From UBA2767 sp965228625 (GTDB taxonomy: Bacteria > Pseudomonadota > Alphaproteobacteria > Rhizobiales > Methyloligellaceae): 64,000 nucleotides of DNA. Below, in pieces: positions 1-8,084 of this stretch (position 1 is the stretch's first letter; every line of letters starts with the position of its first letter). The notes beneath the pieces are model-generated. The model saw only the letters and a program-made list of their open reading frames with translations, was not told where the DNA came from and ran no database searches. The stretch covers positions 1,798,001 to 1,862,000 of the forward strand of contig OZ245829.1 in assembly GCA_965228625.1 (NCBI GenBank), in the 5' to 3' direction. The translations under genes and the position numbers were made by a program.

Positions 1-332
1 TATCGGTCGACGTGCCCGGGACGCAGATTCTGGATGACAACATCCGCCTGGGTCTTGCAGAACTCCTGCAGCCAACCGCATTGCTGCTCGTCCTTGAGGT
101 CGACGGTGATGCCGCGCTTTTCGCTGTTGAGGTAATGGAACGTCGACGACGTTCCGTCCGGAAACATGTTGCCCCATTGACGCGCATCATCGCCGCCGTC
201 CGGGCGCTCCACCTTGATGACGTCGGCCCCGAGTGCGCCGAGAATCCAGCCCGCGTAGGGCGCGGCAACGCTGGTGCCGATCTCTACCACCCGCACGCTC
301 GCGAGCGGTTTATCGGGACGGTTTGCAGTCAT
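1..332 (-). CDS. Class III (CaiB/BaiF) CoA-transferase, N-terminal part, cut by the window edge
   Basis: Reading leftward from an ATG at 332, the frame stays open to base 1 and gives about 110 residues. Near the N terminus is VVEIGTSVAAPYAG, then LGADVIKVERP, and later KRGITVDLKD and DVVIQNLRPG. These match the Rossmann-like start of class III CoA-transferases, which move CoA between organic acids: the valine-glutamate strand, the GADVIKVE block and the xxENLRPG block are family hallmarks. The rest of the gene, including the catalytic aspartate, lies outside the window. A complete relative lies at 2662-3912, but the two proteins clearly differ and are not a recent duplication. The acyl substrate cannot be told from this fragment. 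Confidence 0.85.
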   Translation of the reverse strand, partial: MTANRPDKPLASVRVVEIGTSVAAPYAGWILGALGADVIKVERPDGGDDARQWGNMFPDGTSSTFHYLNSEKRGITVDLKDEQQCGWLQEFCKTQADVVIQNLRPGHVDR

Positions 333-452
333 GAGACATAGGAAAGCGCGCAGGCGGGACGCAACAGAACGGGAATTCGACGCCGAATTGTCGAACGGGA
401 GGGATGTGCGGGTCAAGTGGGTGACGCACAGAGGTGACAATAGGTTTCTGGA

Positions 453-800
453 TCACTCGGGTGATTTGTGCTCGTCCTTCTCGCCGGAGAGGGCCTCCAG
501 AATGCCGGCGCGGATATCATCGGGCTGCGACTCCACGGCGCGCACCACCGCACGAAGCTCTCGGCGCAACCCGTAGACCTGATCAAGCAGCGACAGAACG
601 ATCTCCACCGACTCGTTTTCCACGCCCAGATCGTCGCGAAGCTGCCGGATCAGATCGCAGCGCGCCACGTCCACCTCCGTGTAGCGCACCCCTTCACGCG
701 ACGCGGAAGGGATGATCCATCCGCGCTGCACCCATGCCTGCAGACGGATCCGGGTGATTCCCGTCACGCGGCGCAGAACGTCTTTTTCGCTCAGCGTCAT
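453..800 (-). CDS. cbpM: Chaperone modulator CbpM-like (MerR-type fold)
   Basis: A 115-residue protein. Its N-terminal third reads as a MerR-like winged helix (residues about 1-50, with GITRIRLQAWVQRGWI and VRYTEVDVARCDLI). The C-terminal part is a charged helix containing VEIVLSLLDQVYGLRRELRAV. This matches CbpM, which in the known family binds the J-domain protein CbpA and blocks its co-chaperone activity rather than acting mainly on DNA. The start ATG overlaps the stop of the upstream J-domain gene by four bases, so the two are translationally coupled, as expected for the cbpA-cbpM pair. A true DNA-binding MerR regulator is less likely because of the partner gene and the lack of an effector domain. 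Confidence 0.8.
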   Translation of the reverse strand: MTLSEKDVLRRVTGITRIRLQAWVQRGWIIPSASREGVRYTEVDVARCDLIRQLRDDLGVENESVEIVLSLLDQVYGLRRELRAVVRAVESQPDDIRAGILEALSGEKDEHKSPE

Positions 801-1729
801 CGTCCGCGCTCCAGATCCTCACGCGGATCATACGCGTGGTCCTCCGCCCAGGACTTCATGAACGTTTCGAGGTCCTTGTCGACCTTTTCGGGCATGACGA
901 TCTTCAACCGCACCAACTGGTCGCCGCGACCGCCCTTCGCGGCAATGCCCTTGCCGCGCAGGCGCATTGTCTGGCCTGAGCTGGCGCCTTTCGGCACCGT
1001 CATATTGACCTTGCCGGAGATTGTCGGGACCTCGATTTTGCCTCCCGTGACTGCCTCGTTGATGCTAATGGGCACTTCAACGGCAATGTTGTTTCCCTCG
1101 CGCTCAAAGAACGGGTGTTTCCGGACGTCCACCGTGACCAGCGCGTCTCCGGCTGGTCCGCCGTTCATGCCGGGCTGGCCCTTGCCCTTGAGGCGAAGGG
1201 TCTTTCCGTCGGCGATACCGGCCGGGATAGTGACGTCAAGGACGGTGCCGTCAGGCATGGTGACCCGCTTCTTGTCGCCAAGCGCAGCCTCCAGAAACTC
1301 GACCGGAAGATTGTAACGGACATCGGCGCCACGCAGCTTCATACCGTTACCGCCAAAATCGCCGCGCGCGTATCCCCTCTGAGAGAACGCGTCCTTGAAC
1401 AGGTCGCTGAGGTCGGCGAAATCCTCAAAGCCGGCGCTCGAGTGGTACTGGTGCTGCGCGTCCGCATCCGCATATTGCCGGTAAAACTGGTACTCGGGCC
1501 GTTCCGCGCCGCTCTCGTCGAGTTCGCCGGCGTCATAACGCTTCCGCTTCTCTTCATCGCCGAGAATCGCGAACGCTCCCGAAATCTCCTTGAACCTGTC
1601 TTCCGCCGCCGTATCGCCGGGATTGAGATCGGGATGATATTTCTTCGCGAGCTTGCGGTAGGTCTTGCGGATGTCCTCCTCAGAGGCGTCTTTGTTCAGA
1701 CCGAGTACTTCGTATGGATCTCTTGCCAC
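797..1729 (-). CDS. cbpA: DnaJ-class co-chaperone (CbpA-like)
   Basis: I start this gene at GTG 1729, giving about 310 residues, because the protein then begins ARDPYEVLGL as its relatives do and a G-rich Shine-Dalgarno stretch lies just upstream; an in-frame ATG at 1780 would add 17 unlikely residues. Residues about 3-65 are a J domain with the invariant HPD in KKYHPDLNPGD, which triggers Hsp70 (DnaK) ATP hydrolysis. A Gly-rich linker follows (GYARGDFGGNG), then the two beta-barrel substrate-binding domains (VTMPDGTVLDVTIPAG, LRLKGKGQPG, MRLRGKG). There is no zinc-finger cysteine cluster, which separates CbpA (type II) from DnaJ. It is cotranscribed with cbpM. Confidence 0.88.
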   Translation of the reverse strand: MARDPYEVLGLNKDASEEDIRKTYRKLAKKYHPDLNPGDTAAEDRFKEISGAFAILGDEEKRKRYDAGELDESGAERPEYQFYRQYADADAQHQYHSSAGFEDFADLSDLFKDAFSQRGYARGDFGGNGMKLRGADVRYNLPVEFLEAALGDKKRVTMPDGTVLDVTIPAGIADGKTLRLKGKGQPGMNGGPAGDALVTVDVRKHPFFEREGNNIAVEVPISINEAVTGGKIEVPTISGKVNMTVPKGASSGQTMRLRGKGIAAKGGRGDQLVRLKIVMPEKVDKDLETFMKSWAEDHAYDPREDLERGR

Positions 1730-1991
1730 GTAAAACCCCCGAAACCGATATGTGCCTGCAGCCCTGGCCGTATCTCCCACGCCTTCGTGCGCGTGGTTCC
1801 GACGACAGGACGCGCTGCAGAACGCACCTTCCTACCACAAACACGCGGTCGCAAAGAATAGCGTTGAGCGCGCGTGATCCGGGGCCGTCATCCGGCGCCT
1901 CGGACGCGCTTCAGGAGCGCGTTGGAAGCACCCATTAACTTCATCTACACCCGGCAGCGGATAGAGTTCGCCGACGGTAAGGTTGAAGGCC

Positions 1992-2555
1992 ATGTACCTG
2001 TTTCGCCTGATCTATTACTCGAGGAACGCCGCGGTGAATCCGGAGGACCCGGATTTGCGCGCGGAATTGAAGCGCATTCTGACGTCAGCGAAACAGAACA
2101 ATATGGCCAATGGTGTCACCGGCGCATTGTTGTTCAACCAGGCCTATTTCGCACAGGTGCTCGAGGGCGACCGCAAGGCGGTGACGGACACGTTCTGTCG
2201 CATCGCCAGGGACCCGCGCCATACGGATCTGGTCATTCTCGAGGCCCGGCCAATCTCGAAACGCCGTTTCGCGGACTGGTCCATGTGCTTTGTCGGCCAG
2301 CCGGTCTCCGAGGAAGTCCACCGGCGTTATTGTGTCTCGAACGAGTTCCTGCCGGCGAAGATGAGCGCGGACGCCCTGCTCGGGTTCGTAGAGGACCTGA
2401 TCGACGCCACACCCAGCGCGGTCCGGACAAACCGGCCGGACGCAAATGAGGGGAGCGCGCCGAAACGCGTGTTCGGCGAACGCGTGCTCAATCGCCACAA
2501 GTACAAGCAGCAGGAACGTTCTGACAAACCGGCGCAACCAGCCGAACCGGCCTGA
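1992..2555 (+). CDS. BLUF domain blue-light sensor protein
   Basis: About 187 residues from ATG 1992, preceded by GAAGG; a TTG nine bases upstream is less likely. Residues 1-100 form a BLUF domain, which binds FAD and changes hydrogen bonding in blue light. The key residues are present: Tyr8 in FRLIYYS, an Asn pair in KQNNMANGVTGALL, Gln55 in FAQVLEG, and Trp/Met in DWSMCF. The C-terminal 85 residues are polar and lysine-rich, with no recognisable EAL, GGDEF, cyclase or DNA-binding domain, so this is a short BLUF protein that probably signals through a partner. It stands alone between cbpA, which diverges from it, and the CoA-transferase gene, so the context does not reveal the output. Confidence 0.9.
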   Translation: MYLFRLIYYSRNAAVNPEDPDLRAELKRILTSAKQNNMANGVTGALLFNQAYFAQVLEGDRKAVTDTFCRIARDPRHTDLVILEARPISKRRFADWSMCFVGQPVSEEVHRRYCVSNEFLPAKMSADALLGFVEDLIDATPSAVRTNRPDANEGSAPKRVFGERVLNRHKYKQQERSDKPAQPAEPA

Positions 2556-2661
2556 CACCCGCCGCGCCGGTCCGCGCCTGCTTGCGAAAACACCAAACCG
2601 GTCTATTATCCGCCGCGCATGGCAACCACCCTTCGGTTGCGCCGGACACTTGTGAACCAAC

Positions 2662-3912
2662 ATGGCTGAACCGGGGCCATTCCCGAAACGAGACTTCGAT
2701 CCCGACCACGCCGGGCCTCTTGACGGCGTGCGCGTCCTCGATCTCTCACGGGTCGTTGCCGGCAACATGCTCACATTGCAGCTCGCCGATTTCGGCGCCG
2801 AGGTTATCAAGGTCGAGGACCCGGCGAAGGGCGACCCGCTGCGTTCATGGGGCAATGACGGCGTCGAGACCACGTGGAAGGTCTATTCGCGTAACAAGAA
2901 GAGCATCGGACTGAACCTGCGCGAGCCGAAGGCGCGCGAACTCCTGCTGGAACTGGTTGCGACAACACATGTGCTGGTGGAGAACTATCGGCCCGGGCGA
3001 TTGGAGCAGATGGGACTGGCCCCGGATGTCCTGCACGACAAAAACCCGAAACTTGTCATCGTGCGCGTATCGGGTTTCGGCCAGACGGGTCCCTACCGCG
3101 AGCGGCCCGGTTTCGGCACGCTGATCGAGGCGCTGTCCGGGTTTGCCGCACGCAACGGCTTTGCCGACCGCGAGCCGGTGCTTCCGCCGCTCGCCCTCGC
3201 CGACATGGTATCGGGTCTCACCGGAGCCTTTGCGACCATGGTGGCGCTACGCGAGGTCGAGGTGAAGGCTGGCAAGGGCCAGGTGATTGACCTCGCCTTG
3301 CTCGAAGCCATGCAGGCGATCATGGGGCCTGAGGCCATGGTGCTCAATCTCACGGACACGGTGAAGGAACGCGTCGGCAGCGCGTCGAACACCGCCGCGC
3401 CCCGCGACGTCTATCGCACGAAAGACGACAGCTTTATTGCGCTCTCTGCCTCGATCCAGACCATGGCGGAGCGGGTGTTCCGCGCGATCGGCCGCGAAGA
3501 CATGATTGACGACCCGCGTTATCGCACCAACCAGGATCGCGTACGGCATAAGGACGAGGTCAATGGAATCGTCGCGGAGTGGGTTGCACAGCACACCCGC
3601 GATGAGGTCATGGAGATCTTCGAACGCGAAGAGATCACCGCCTCGCCGATCTACGATCCGCGCGATATGGAGCGCGATCCGCACTTCGTCGAGCGCGGCG
3701 TGATCGTCGAGCTGCCTGACGAGGACGTCGGAGCGGCGCCGATGCACAACATCGTGCCGCGCCTGTCGGAGACGCCGGGAAGCTTCCGGCACCCGGCGCC
3801 GGGGATCGGGGCGGACACCGACGACCTGCTGAAGGAAATCGGCGTCGGTGACAAAGAGCGCGACGCGTTGCGTTCAGCCGGCGTCATCGGCGGTGGGAGC
3901 AATGCCACATGA
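2662..3912 (+). CDS. CaiB/BaiF family class III CoA-transferase
   Basis: A full-length 416-residue family III CoA-transferase. It shows GVRVLDLSRVVAGN near the N terminus, FGAEVIKVEDP, KKSIGLNLREP, VLVENYRPG and VSGFGQTGPY, then the block LADMVSGLTGAFATMVALR. The catalytic aspartate of the family is expected in this last block (LADM). Such enzymes transfer CoA between a donor acyl-CoA and an acceptor carboxylate in the cytoplasm. Its stop codon overlaps the start of the citrate-lyase-beta-like gene by four bases (ATGA). Such pairs occur for citramalate or methylsuccinate-type acids, where the transferase makes the acyl-CoA that the lyase splits. The substrate here is inferred from that partnership only. 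Confidence 0.9.
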   Translation: MAEPGPFPKRDFDPDHAGPLDGVRVLDLSRVVAGNMLTLQLADFGAEVIKVEDPAKGDPLRSWGNDGVETTWKVYSRNKKSIGLNLREPKARELLLELVATTHVLVENYRPGRLEQMGLAPDVLHDKNPKLVIVRVSGFGQTGPYRERPGFGTLIEALSGFAARNGFADREPVLPPLALADMVSGLTGAFATMVALREVEVKAGKGQVIDLALLEAMQAIMGPEAMVLNLTDTVKERVGSASNTAAPRDVYRTKDDSFIALSASIQTMAERVFRAIGREDMIDDPRYRTNQDRVRHKDEVNGIVAEWVAQHTRDEVMEIFEREEITASPIYDPRDMERDPHFVERGVIVELPDEDVGAAPMHNIVPRLSETPGSFRHPAPGIGADTDDLLKEIGVGDKERDALRSAGVIGGGSNAT

Positions 3913-4811
3913 GCACGAGCACCCCGCCCTCCCCGATCTGGCGGTCATTGCTCTATGTGCCCGCCAACAACCAGCGTTTCATCGCCAAGGCGCATACACG
4001 CGGCGCCGACGCCATCATCCTCGACCTGGAAGACGCGGTTCCGCAGGCGGAACGCCCGGCGGCGCGGGCCGCCTTGGCGGCCTCGGTCGAAACCGTCGGA
4101 CAGTCCGGCGCGGACGTCACCGTCCGGATCAACCGCCCGTTGCGCGAAATGATCGCGGATGTTGACGCGTCCGTCATACCCGGCGTGCGCGCCCTGTTTG
4201 TCGCCAAGACGGAAAGCGCCGAACACCTGCGCCTTGTCGACGAGCTTGTGACCGAGATCGAACAGGAACGTGACCTGCCGGCCGGCGGCATCGGTTTTTC
4301 CGTGATGATCGAAAGTCCGGGCGCGCTGCGGCAGGCGGCCGAAATCGCGTCCTCCAGCCCGCGCGTCATCTCGATGTCTCTGGGGGGCGAGGATTTCGCC
4401 TTGGAAATGCAGGCGCCGCCCGATCCGGAGACGCTCGAGCTGCCGAAGCTCCTGTGTCTGATGGCGGCGCGAGAAGCAGGCGTCATGCCGCTCGGGTTTC
4501 TCGGCACCGTCGCCGATTACAGCGATCTTGAGAGCATCCGGACGGTACTCGCGCGTTCGCGCAAGTTCGGGTTCGAAGGCGCGAGCTGCATTCACCCGGC
4601 CATGGTGCCGTCGCTCAACGAAGCCTTTGCACCGACACCGCAGGAGGTCGACTGGGCGCAACGGGTGGTCACCGAATATGCGGCGGCGCAAGCCGGCGGG
4701 AAAGGCGCGATCACCATCGACGGAAAGATGGTGGACGTACCTGTTGCCGTCCGCGCGGAACGCGTGCTGGCCAGGCACAAGGCGATCGCCGCGAAGACCG
4801 GCGCCAGCTAG
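3909..4811 (+). CDS. HpcH/HpaI aldolase / citrate lyase beta (CitE-like) family lyase
   Basis: 300 residues with the CitE-like barrel pattern: RSLLYVPANNQRF at the N terminus, DAIILDLEDAVP with the metal-binding acidic residues, VTVRINRP, IGFSVMIESPGAL, ISMSLGGEDFALEM, and GFEGASCIHPAMVPSLNEAF near the end. These proteins catalyse Mg-dependent C-C cleavage or hydrolysis of short acyl-CoA esters such as citramalyl-, malyl- or methylmalyl-CoA. It is translationally coupled to the upstream CoA-transferase, which supports a CoA-activate-then-cleave pathway. Its stop shares the palindrome CTAG with the stop of the convergent DM13 gene, so no terminator lies between them. The exact acyl-CoA is not determinable. 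Confidence 0.88.
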   Translation: MSTSTPPSPIWRSLLYVPANNQRFIAKAHTRGADAIILDLEDAVPQAERPAARAALAASVETVGQSGADVTVRINRPLREMIADVDASVIPGVRALFVAKTESAEHLRLVDELVTEIEQERDLPAGGIGFSVMIESPGALRQAAEIASSSPRVISMSLGGEDFALEMQAPPDPETLELPKLLCLMAAREAGVMPLGFLGTVADYSDLESIRTVLARSRKFGFEGASCIHPAMVPSLNEAFAPTPQEVDWAQRVVTEYAAAQAGGKGAITIDGKMVDVPVAVRAERVLARHKAIAAKTGAS

Positions 4812-5299
4812 CTACCAGCCACCTCCTTGAGGTCGGCCGGAGAAATCAGAACAGAAAACTGCTCGCACCAGATCACCACGCTCTTGTACTTGGAGAGATC
4901 GAGACCCGCGGGAACCTGATATTTCTGGCTGCCCTTGAAGCTCCGCAAGCGGCCGAGATCAACGTACATCACGTCCTTGACGTCGCTCGATGCGCGGATT
5001 TCGGGCTTCGGCACAAGATAGACGTGGAACTTGGGTCCCGGCCCCACCTCGAAGTCATCGTGCAGGAACACGGTCTGCTCGTACACGCTCACGTTGCCCT
5101 TGCCGTAGTGAATCGGATCGCTCGGGTTGGCGTGAATGAACGTGCCTTCTGCAACCAGTCCCGTCTTTTCGGCCGCGGTGAGTTGCTCAACCGCCGCAGG
5201 CGGCGGAAACACGTACGGGAAAAGAAAGAAGCCGAGCGCGACGCCGAAGCCCGTGCCAAGCAGACCACCAAACAGGAATACTGTGAGCCAGCGCCACAT
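4808..5299 (-). CDS. Membrane-anchored DM13 domain protein
   Basis: I start this gene at ATG 5299, preceded by GGAGG, giving about 163 residues. It opens with a hydrophobic segment (residues about 3-29, WLTVFLFGGLLGTG onward) that anchors it in the inner membrane or acts as a signal. The rest is a DM13 domain: GTFIHANPSDPIHYGKGN, FLHDDFEVGPGPKFHVYLVP, VDLGRLRSFKGSQKYQVP and VIWCEQFSVLISPADL, with the conserved Cys in WCEQF. DM13 is thought to be a cytochrome-like, possibly redox-active domain exposed outside the cytoplasm; its function in bacteria is not established. It is transcribed alone, divergently from the chagasin-like gene. Confidence 0.82.
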   Translation of the reverse strand: MWRWLTVFLFGGLLGTGFGVALGFFLFPYVFPPPAAVEQLTAAEKTGLVAEGTFIHANPSDPIHYGKGNVSVYEQTVFLHDDFEVGPGPKFHVYLVPKPEIRASSDVKDVMYVDLGRLRSFKGSQKYQVPAGLDLSKYKSVVIWCEQFSVLISPADLKEVAGS

Positions 5300-5468
5300 G
5301 CGCGCCTCCTTTGTGACCAAGACCGCGAGACCACTTTACTGCGAGTATGTTACGACACAACCGTGCGACCGGATGCATGGGCTCTGCCATCCGCATCATG
5401 AAATTAACAAAGACATAACCATATTAATTCACAGTATTCTTTCTCTAAACACGCAGAAGAAATAACCG

Positions 5469-5861
5469 ATGGCAAGATTGTTTCCATTACCTCTGGCGCT
5501 TGTTCTTGTTTTCTTTTCCGCCGCGGCGCTCGCCTCCGAGGCGCGCAAGATCGAACAATCGCATGAAGCACGCATCGGCGAGCAGCTTTTCCTGAAACTG
5601 CCGGGCAATCCGGACCAGGGCTACAAATGGCGGTTCAATCCGACCGCGAGCGACGGCGCACATCTTGTGAACGTCGATCCGCTGGGCTGGTTTATCGCGC
5701 GGAAAGGCGTTTCCATGTTTTTTCGGGAACAGAGCGTTCTCAACGTCGCTGTCCGGACCAAGGCGGCCGGCCGAGCCGACCTCGCATTCGAGTATTACCG
5801 TGACATTGGAAAGCGGCGGTTCACGAAGACACGGTATTTCCGCATCGACATCCGCCCCTGA
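5469..5861 (+). CDS. Exported chagasin-type (I42) protease inhibitor-like protein
   Basis: A 130-residue precursor with a clear signal peptide (LPLALVLVFFSAAALA, cleavage near residue 22). The mature part has the three loops of the chagasin fold in weakened form: LPGNPDQGYKW for the canonical NPTTGY-W loop, a middle segment around DPLGWFIARKGVSMFF, and AFEYYRDI near the place of the RPW loop. Chagasin-family proteins block papain-like cysteine proteases. The canonical loops are only partly kept, so the target may differ or inhibition may be lost. The promoter region 5300-5468 is notably AT-rich (around 5400-5460). No cysteine protease gene is nearby. Confidence 0.72.
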   Translation: MARLFPLPLALVLVFFSAAALASEARKIEQSHEARIGEQLFLKLPGNPDQGYKWRFNPTASDGAHLVNVDPLGWFIARKGVSMFFREQSVLNVAVRTKAAGRADLAFEYYRDIGKRRFTKTRYFRIDIRP

Positions 5862-5883
5862 CCATTTCGGAGCCTCCCGGCGG

Positions 5884-6153
5884 TCAGTTCAGCCGGAACT
5901 CCCCGTCATAGAACTGCACTTCGCGGGGAGAGAGCAATTGCTTGTGTGCGATACGGATCTTGTAGAGGGGCCCATCGAGACTCTCGGTCCAGAACCTCAG
6001 GAAGTCAGCCAGCCTGGGGAATGCCGGAGCGATATCGTAGTCCTGCCACACAAAGGATTGAATCAGTGCGGGGTGATCGGGCATCCGGTAGAGGATCTCT
6101 GCGGTGGTCAGGCTGTGTCCATTCAATTGTCGCAAGAAATCCCGATCCGCCAT
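5884..6153 (-). CDS. usg: Usg family protein
   Basis: About 89 residues from ATG 6153, preceded by GAGAGG; an upstream in-frame ATG at 6195 would add 14 residues not found in the family. It contains SLTTAEILYRMPDHP, SFVWQDYDIAPAFPRL, FLRFWTESLDGPL and IRIAH. This is the signature of Usg, a small soluble protein conserved in alphaproteobacteria and first noted near tryptophan genes. Its biochemical role is unknown, and no trp gene is nearby here. It is transcribed leftward, convergent with the chagasin-like gene. Confidence 0.88.
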   Translation of the reverse strand: MADRDFLRQLNGHSLTTAEILYRMPDHPALIQSFVWQDYDIAPAFPRLADFLRFWTESLDGPLYKIRIAHKQLLSPREVQFYDGEFRLN

Positions 6154-6271
6154 TCCAACCTCTCTTTCGCAGCGATTCGTTCCTGACAGATGCAAATGCT
6201 AACCCAGAAGTCCGCGACGGATCAAATTAGCACTTCAATTTCATGATGTTGGCAGCCACGTGCGCCTGCTG

Positions 6272-6499
6272 CTAACGGCGCGCGACCAGTCTGTCCCAGA
6301 ACCTCAGGATCAGATAGTCAAAGACCCCTGCGAGAAGAAACGCGATCGCGACCAGCTCCGCCGTCTCCGGGTCCATCCCGATAACATCCGGAAACAGATA
6401 GAGAAAAAGGCCGACAAGCAGACAGACGAGCGCGGCCGCGCCGAATGCGATCTTGATCACACGGTGTCTGGTCTCCGCGGCTCCGTCATGGCCGGACAC
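6272..6499 (-). CDS. Small two-helix membrane protein
   Basis: 75 residues with two predicted transmembrane helices: VIKIAFGAAALVCLLVGLFL (about 14-33) and LVAIAFLLAGVFDYLILRF (about 49-67), separated by a short loop ending in DPETAE. The C terminus is basic (RLVARR), which suggests a cytoplasmic end. It starts two bases after the end of the CCA nucleotidyltransferase gene and so belongs to the same leftward transcript. I do not recognise the family. Similar short proteins occur after cca in rhizobia, where their role is unknown. Confidence 0.7.
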   Translation of the reverse strand: MSGHDGAAETRHRVIKIAFGAAALVCLLVGLFLYLFPDVIGMDPETAELVAIAFLLAGVFDYLILRFWDRLVARR

Positions 6500-6501
6500 G
6501 A

Positions 6502-7779
6502 TCAGTTCCCTTCGCTTCGCCGCTCTGGCTCCGAGTCAAGCAATGCCTTGGCGGACGCGATGAGCATGCGCTTTGTTCGCGTACACCCGCTCTCCAGCCA
6601 TTCTGCTTCGAGACGTTTCAACACGTCTCCGATGCGTCGACCCGGCTTAGCGCCGAGATCGACAAGGTCTGCGCCCTGCAGCGGAAACTCCGGAACCGGC
6701 ATCTCGGCAACGCGCGTCATGCACGCGCGCCAGGTGTCGTGCGACGGCAGCGCATCGGAAACCGCCCATGACTTCAACACCGCGTCGCCAGCACCTGTCG
6801 TCCCGAAGGCGAAGAGCAGGCGGCGAAGCGCGCCGTCATCGGATGTTTCAGCCACATCCGGCATGCGCGCAAACGCGACGAGGCGATCACGCTCCGCATT
6901 GGAGAGACGCAGGATCGCTGCGAGCCGTATCGCATCTTCCGCGACGAAAACGCCGAGCCCGCCGAGCCGAAGCAGAGCATCCGGCTTCCTGCCGAGTGCC
7001 GTTTCGATCGCCGCCAGGCGCTCGAACCGGACGATATTGGGCACGCCGCGCAGCACGTCGACAAGCAATCCGTAATCGAACATCTTCCGAAGCGCCGCGA
7101 TCACGCCGCCCGCCCGCAGCAGCCGCATCAGTTCGCCGGCGACACGCTCTCCTGAAAGCCCGCGAAGCCCGGATCGTTCCCGTACGCACGCTCTCAGGCC
7201 GTCCGGCTCGAACCGATCCGTCTTCAGTTCCGCGTTGAACCGGAAAAAGCGCAGGATCCTCAGATAGTCCTCCTGGACGCGGGCGCGCGCGTCGCCGATG
7301 AAGCGCACGCGGCGCTTCTGGATATCTGCGATCGCACCGAGCGGATCAAACAGCGTGCCGTCGCCATCCGCATAAAGCGCGTTGATCGTGAAGTCCCGGC
7401 GGCCGGCATCGGCGGCCCAGTCGTCGGTGAAGGAGACGGTCGCGTGGCGGCCGAACGTCTCGACGTCCTCCCGCAGCGTCGTCACTTCGAACGCGTGATG
7501 ATCGGCAACGAGTGTCACCGTGCCGTGATCTATGCCGGTCGGAACCGCCTTGAGCCCCGCCGCGCGCCCAAGCGCCATGACCGTTTCCGGAGGCGCGTCC
7601 GTGGCAAAGTCGACATCCTGCACGGGCCGGTCGAGCAGAGTATCCCGAACTGCCCCTCCGACCGCCCGGACTTTGTGGTCCCGCGCCGTCAGCGCCTCGA
7701 AGATACGAACCGTTCCGGGCCAGGTGAGCCACGCAGCACCGGCAACGGTTTGCGGGGATGTCGTGGATCGGTCGGACAA
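6502..7779 (-). CDS. cca: CCA tRNA nucleotidyltransferase / poly(A) polymerase family
   Basis: 425 residues from a TTG start at 7779; a GGAGG lies a little far upstream (about 12 bases), so the start is uncertain by some codons. The nucleotidyltransferase head has VRAVGGAVRDTLLDRP, the catalytic pair in QDVDFATDAP, TGIDHGTVTLV and AGRRDFTINALYAD, all typical of class II CCA-adding enzymes. The middle part has the helical tRNA-binding region, with DYLRILRFFRFNAEL. The enzyme adds or repairs the CCA end of tRNAs. It lies in a leftward run with a Nudix hydrolase and a small DUF6111-type gene upstream, the usual order in Rhizobiales. Confidence 0.92.
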   Translation of the reverse strand: MSDRSTTSPQTVAGAAWLTWPGTVRIFEALTARDHKVRAVGGAVRDTLLDRPVQDVDFATDAPPETVMALGRAAGLKAVPTGIDHGTVTLVADHHAFEVTTLREDVETFGRHATVSFTDDWAADAGRRDFTINALYADGDGTLFDPLGAIADIQKRRVRFIGDARARVQEDYLRILRFFRFNAELKTDRFEPDGLRACVRERSGLRGLSGERVAGELMRLLRAGGVIAALRKMFDYGLLVDVLRGVPNIVRFERLAAIETALGRKPDALLRLGGLGVFVAEDAIRLAAILRLSNAERDRLVAFARMPDVAETSDDGALRRLLFAFGTTGAGDAVLKSWAVSDALPSHDTWRACMTRVAEMPVPEFPLQGADLVDLGAKPGRRIGDVLKRLEAEWLESGCTRTKRMLIASAKALLDSEPERRSEGN

Positions 7780-7817
7780 GGACGTGTCGGTCCTCCGGTG
7801 TTGAATGTCACCAATGG

Positions 7818-8084
7818 CTAGGGACGGCTTCCGGGAGTCTGTTCACCGGACGTTTCGGTGGTCGCCCGCTGCTGTTCCCTTTCCCATTTGAGGATTTCGG
7901 TCGAAACCAGGCTCCCGAGCGTCACCACGGCAAAAACCGTACCCGCCACGGTCAGCCAGTTGATGGGTGCATTGTGCAGAAAGCCGTGCTTCATCTCACC
8001 GCGGTTCTTCACATACTCGTACGCCGCGTAGAGAAGAAACGGCAGGAAGAACATGCCGATCACGGCCAGAAACACGCGAATCAT
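7818..8084 (-). CDS. DUF6111-type small membrane protein
   Basis: I start at ATG 8084, which overlaps the upstream Nudix stop in an ATGA arrangement; the frame is open further upstream but that part lies inside the Nudix gene. The protein of about 88 residues has two hydrophobic helices: IRVFLAVIGMFFLPFLLYAA at the N terminus and LTVAGTVFAVVTLGSLVST in the middle. A polar tail ends in SGEQTPGSRP. The order Nudix - DUF6111 - cca is a conserved alphaproteobacterial neighbourhood, which supports the assignment. The function is unknown. Confidence 0.75.
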   Translation of the reverse strand: MIRVFLAVIGMFFLPFLLYAAYEYVKNRGEMKHGFLHNAPINWLTVAGTVFAVVTLGSLVSTEILKWEREQQRATTETSGEQTPGSRP

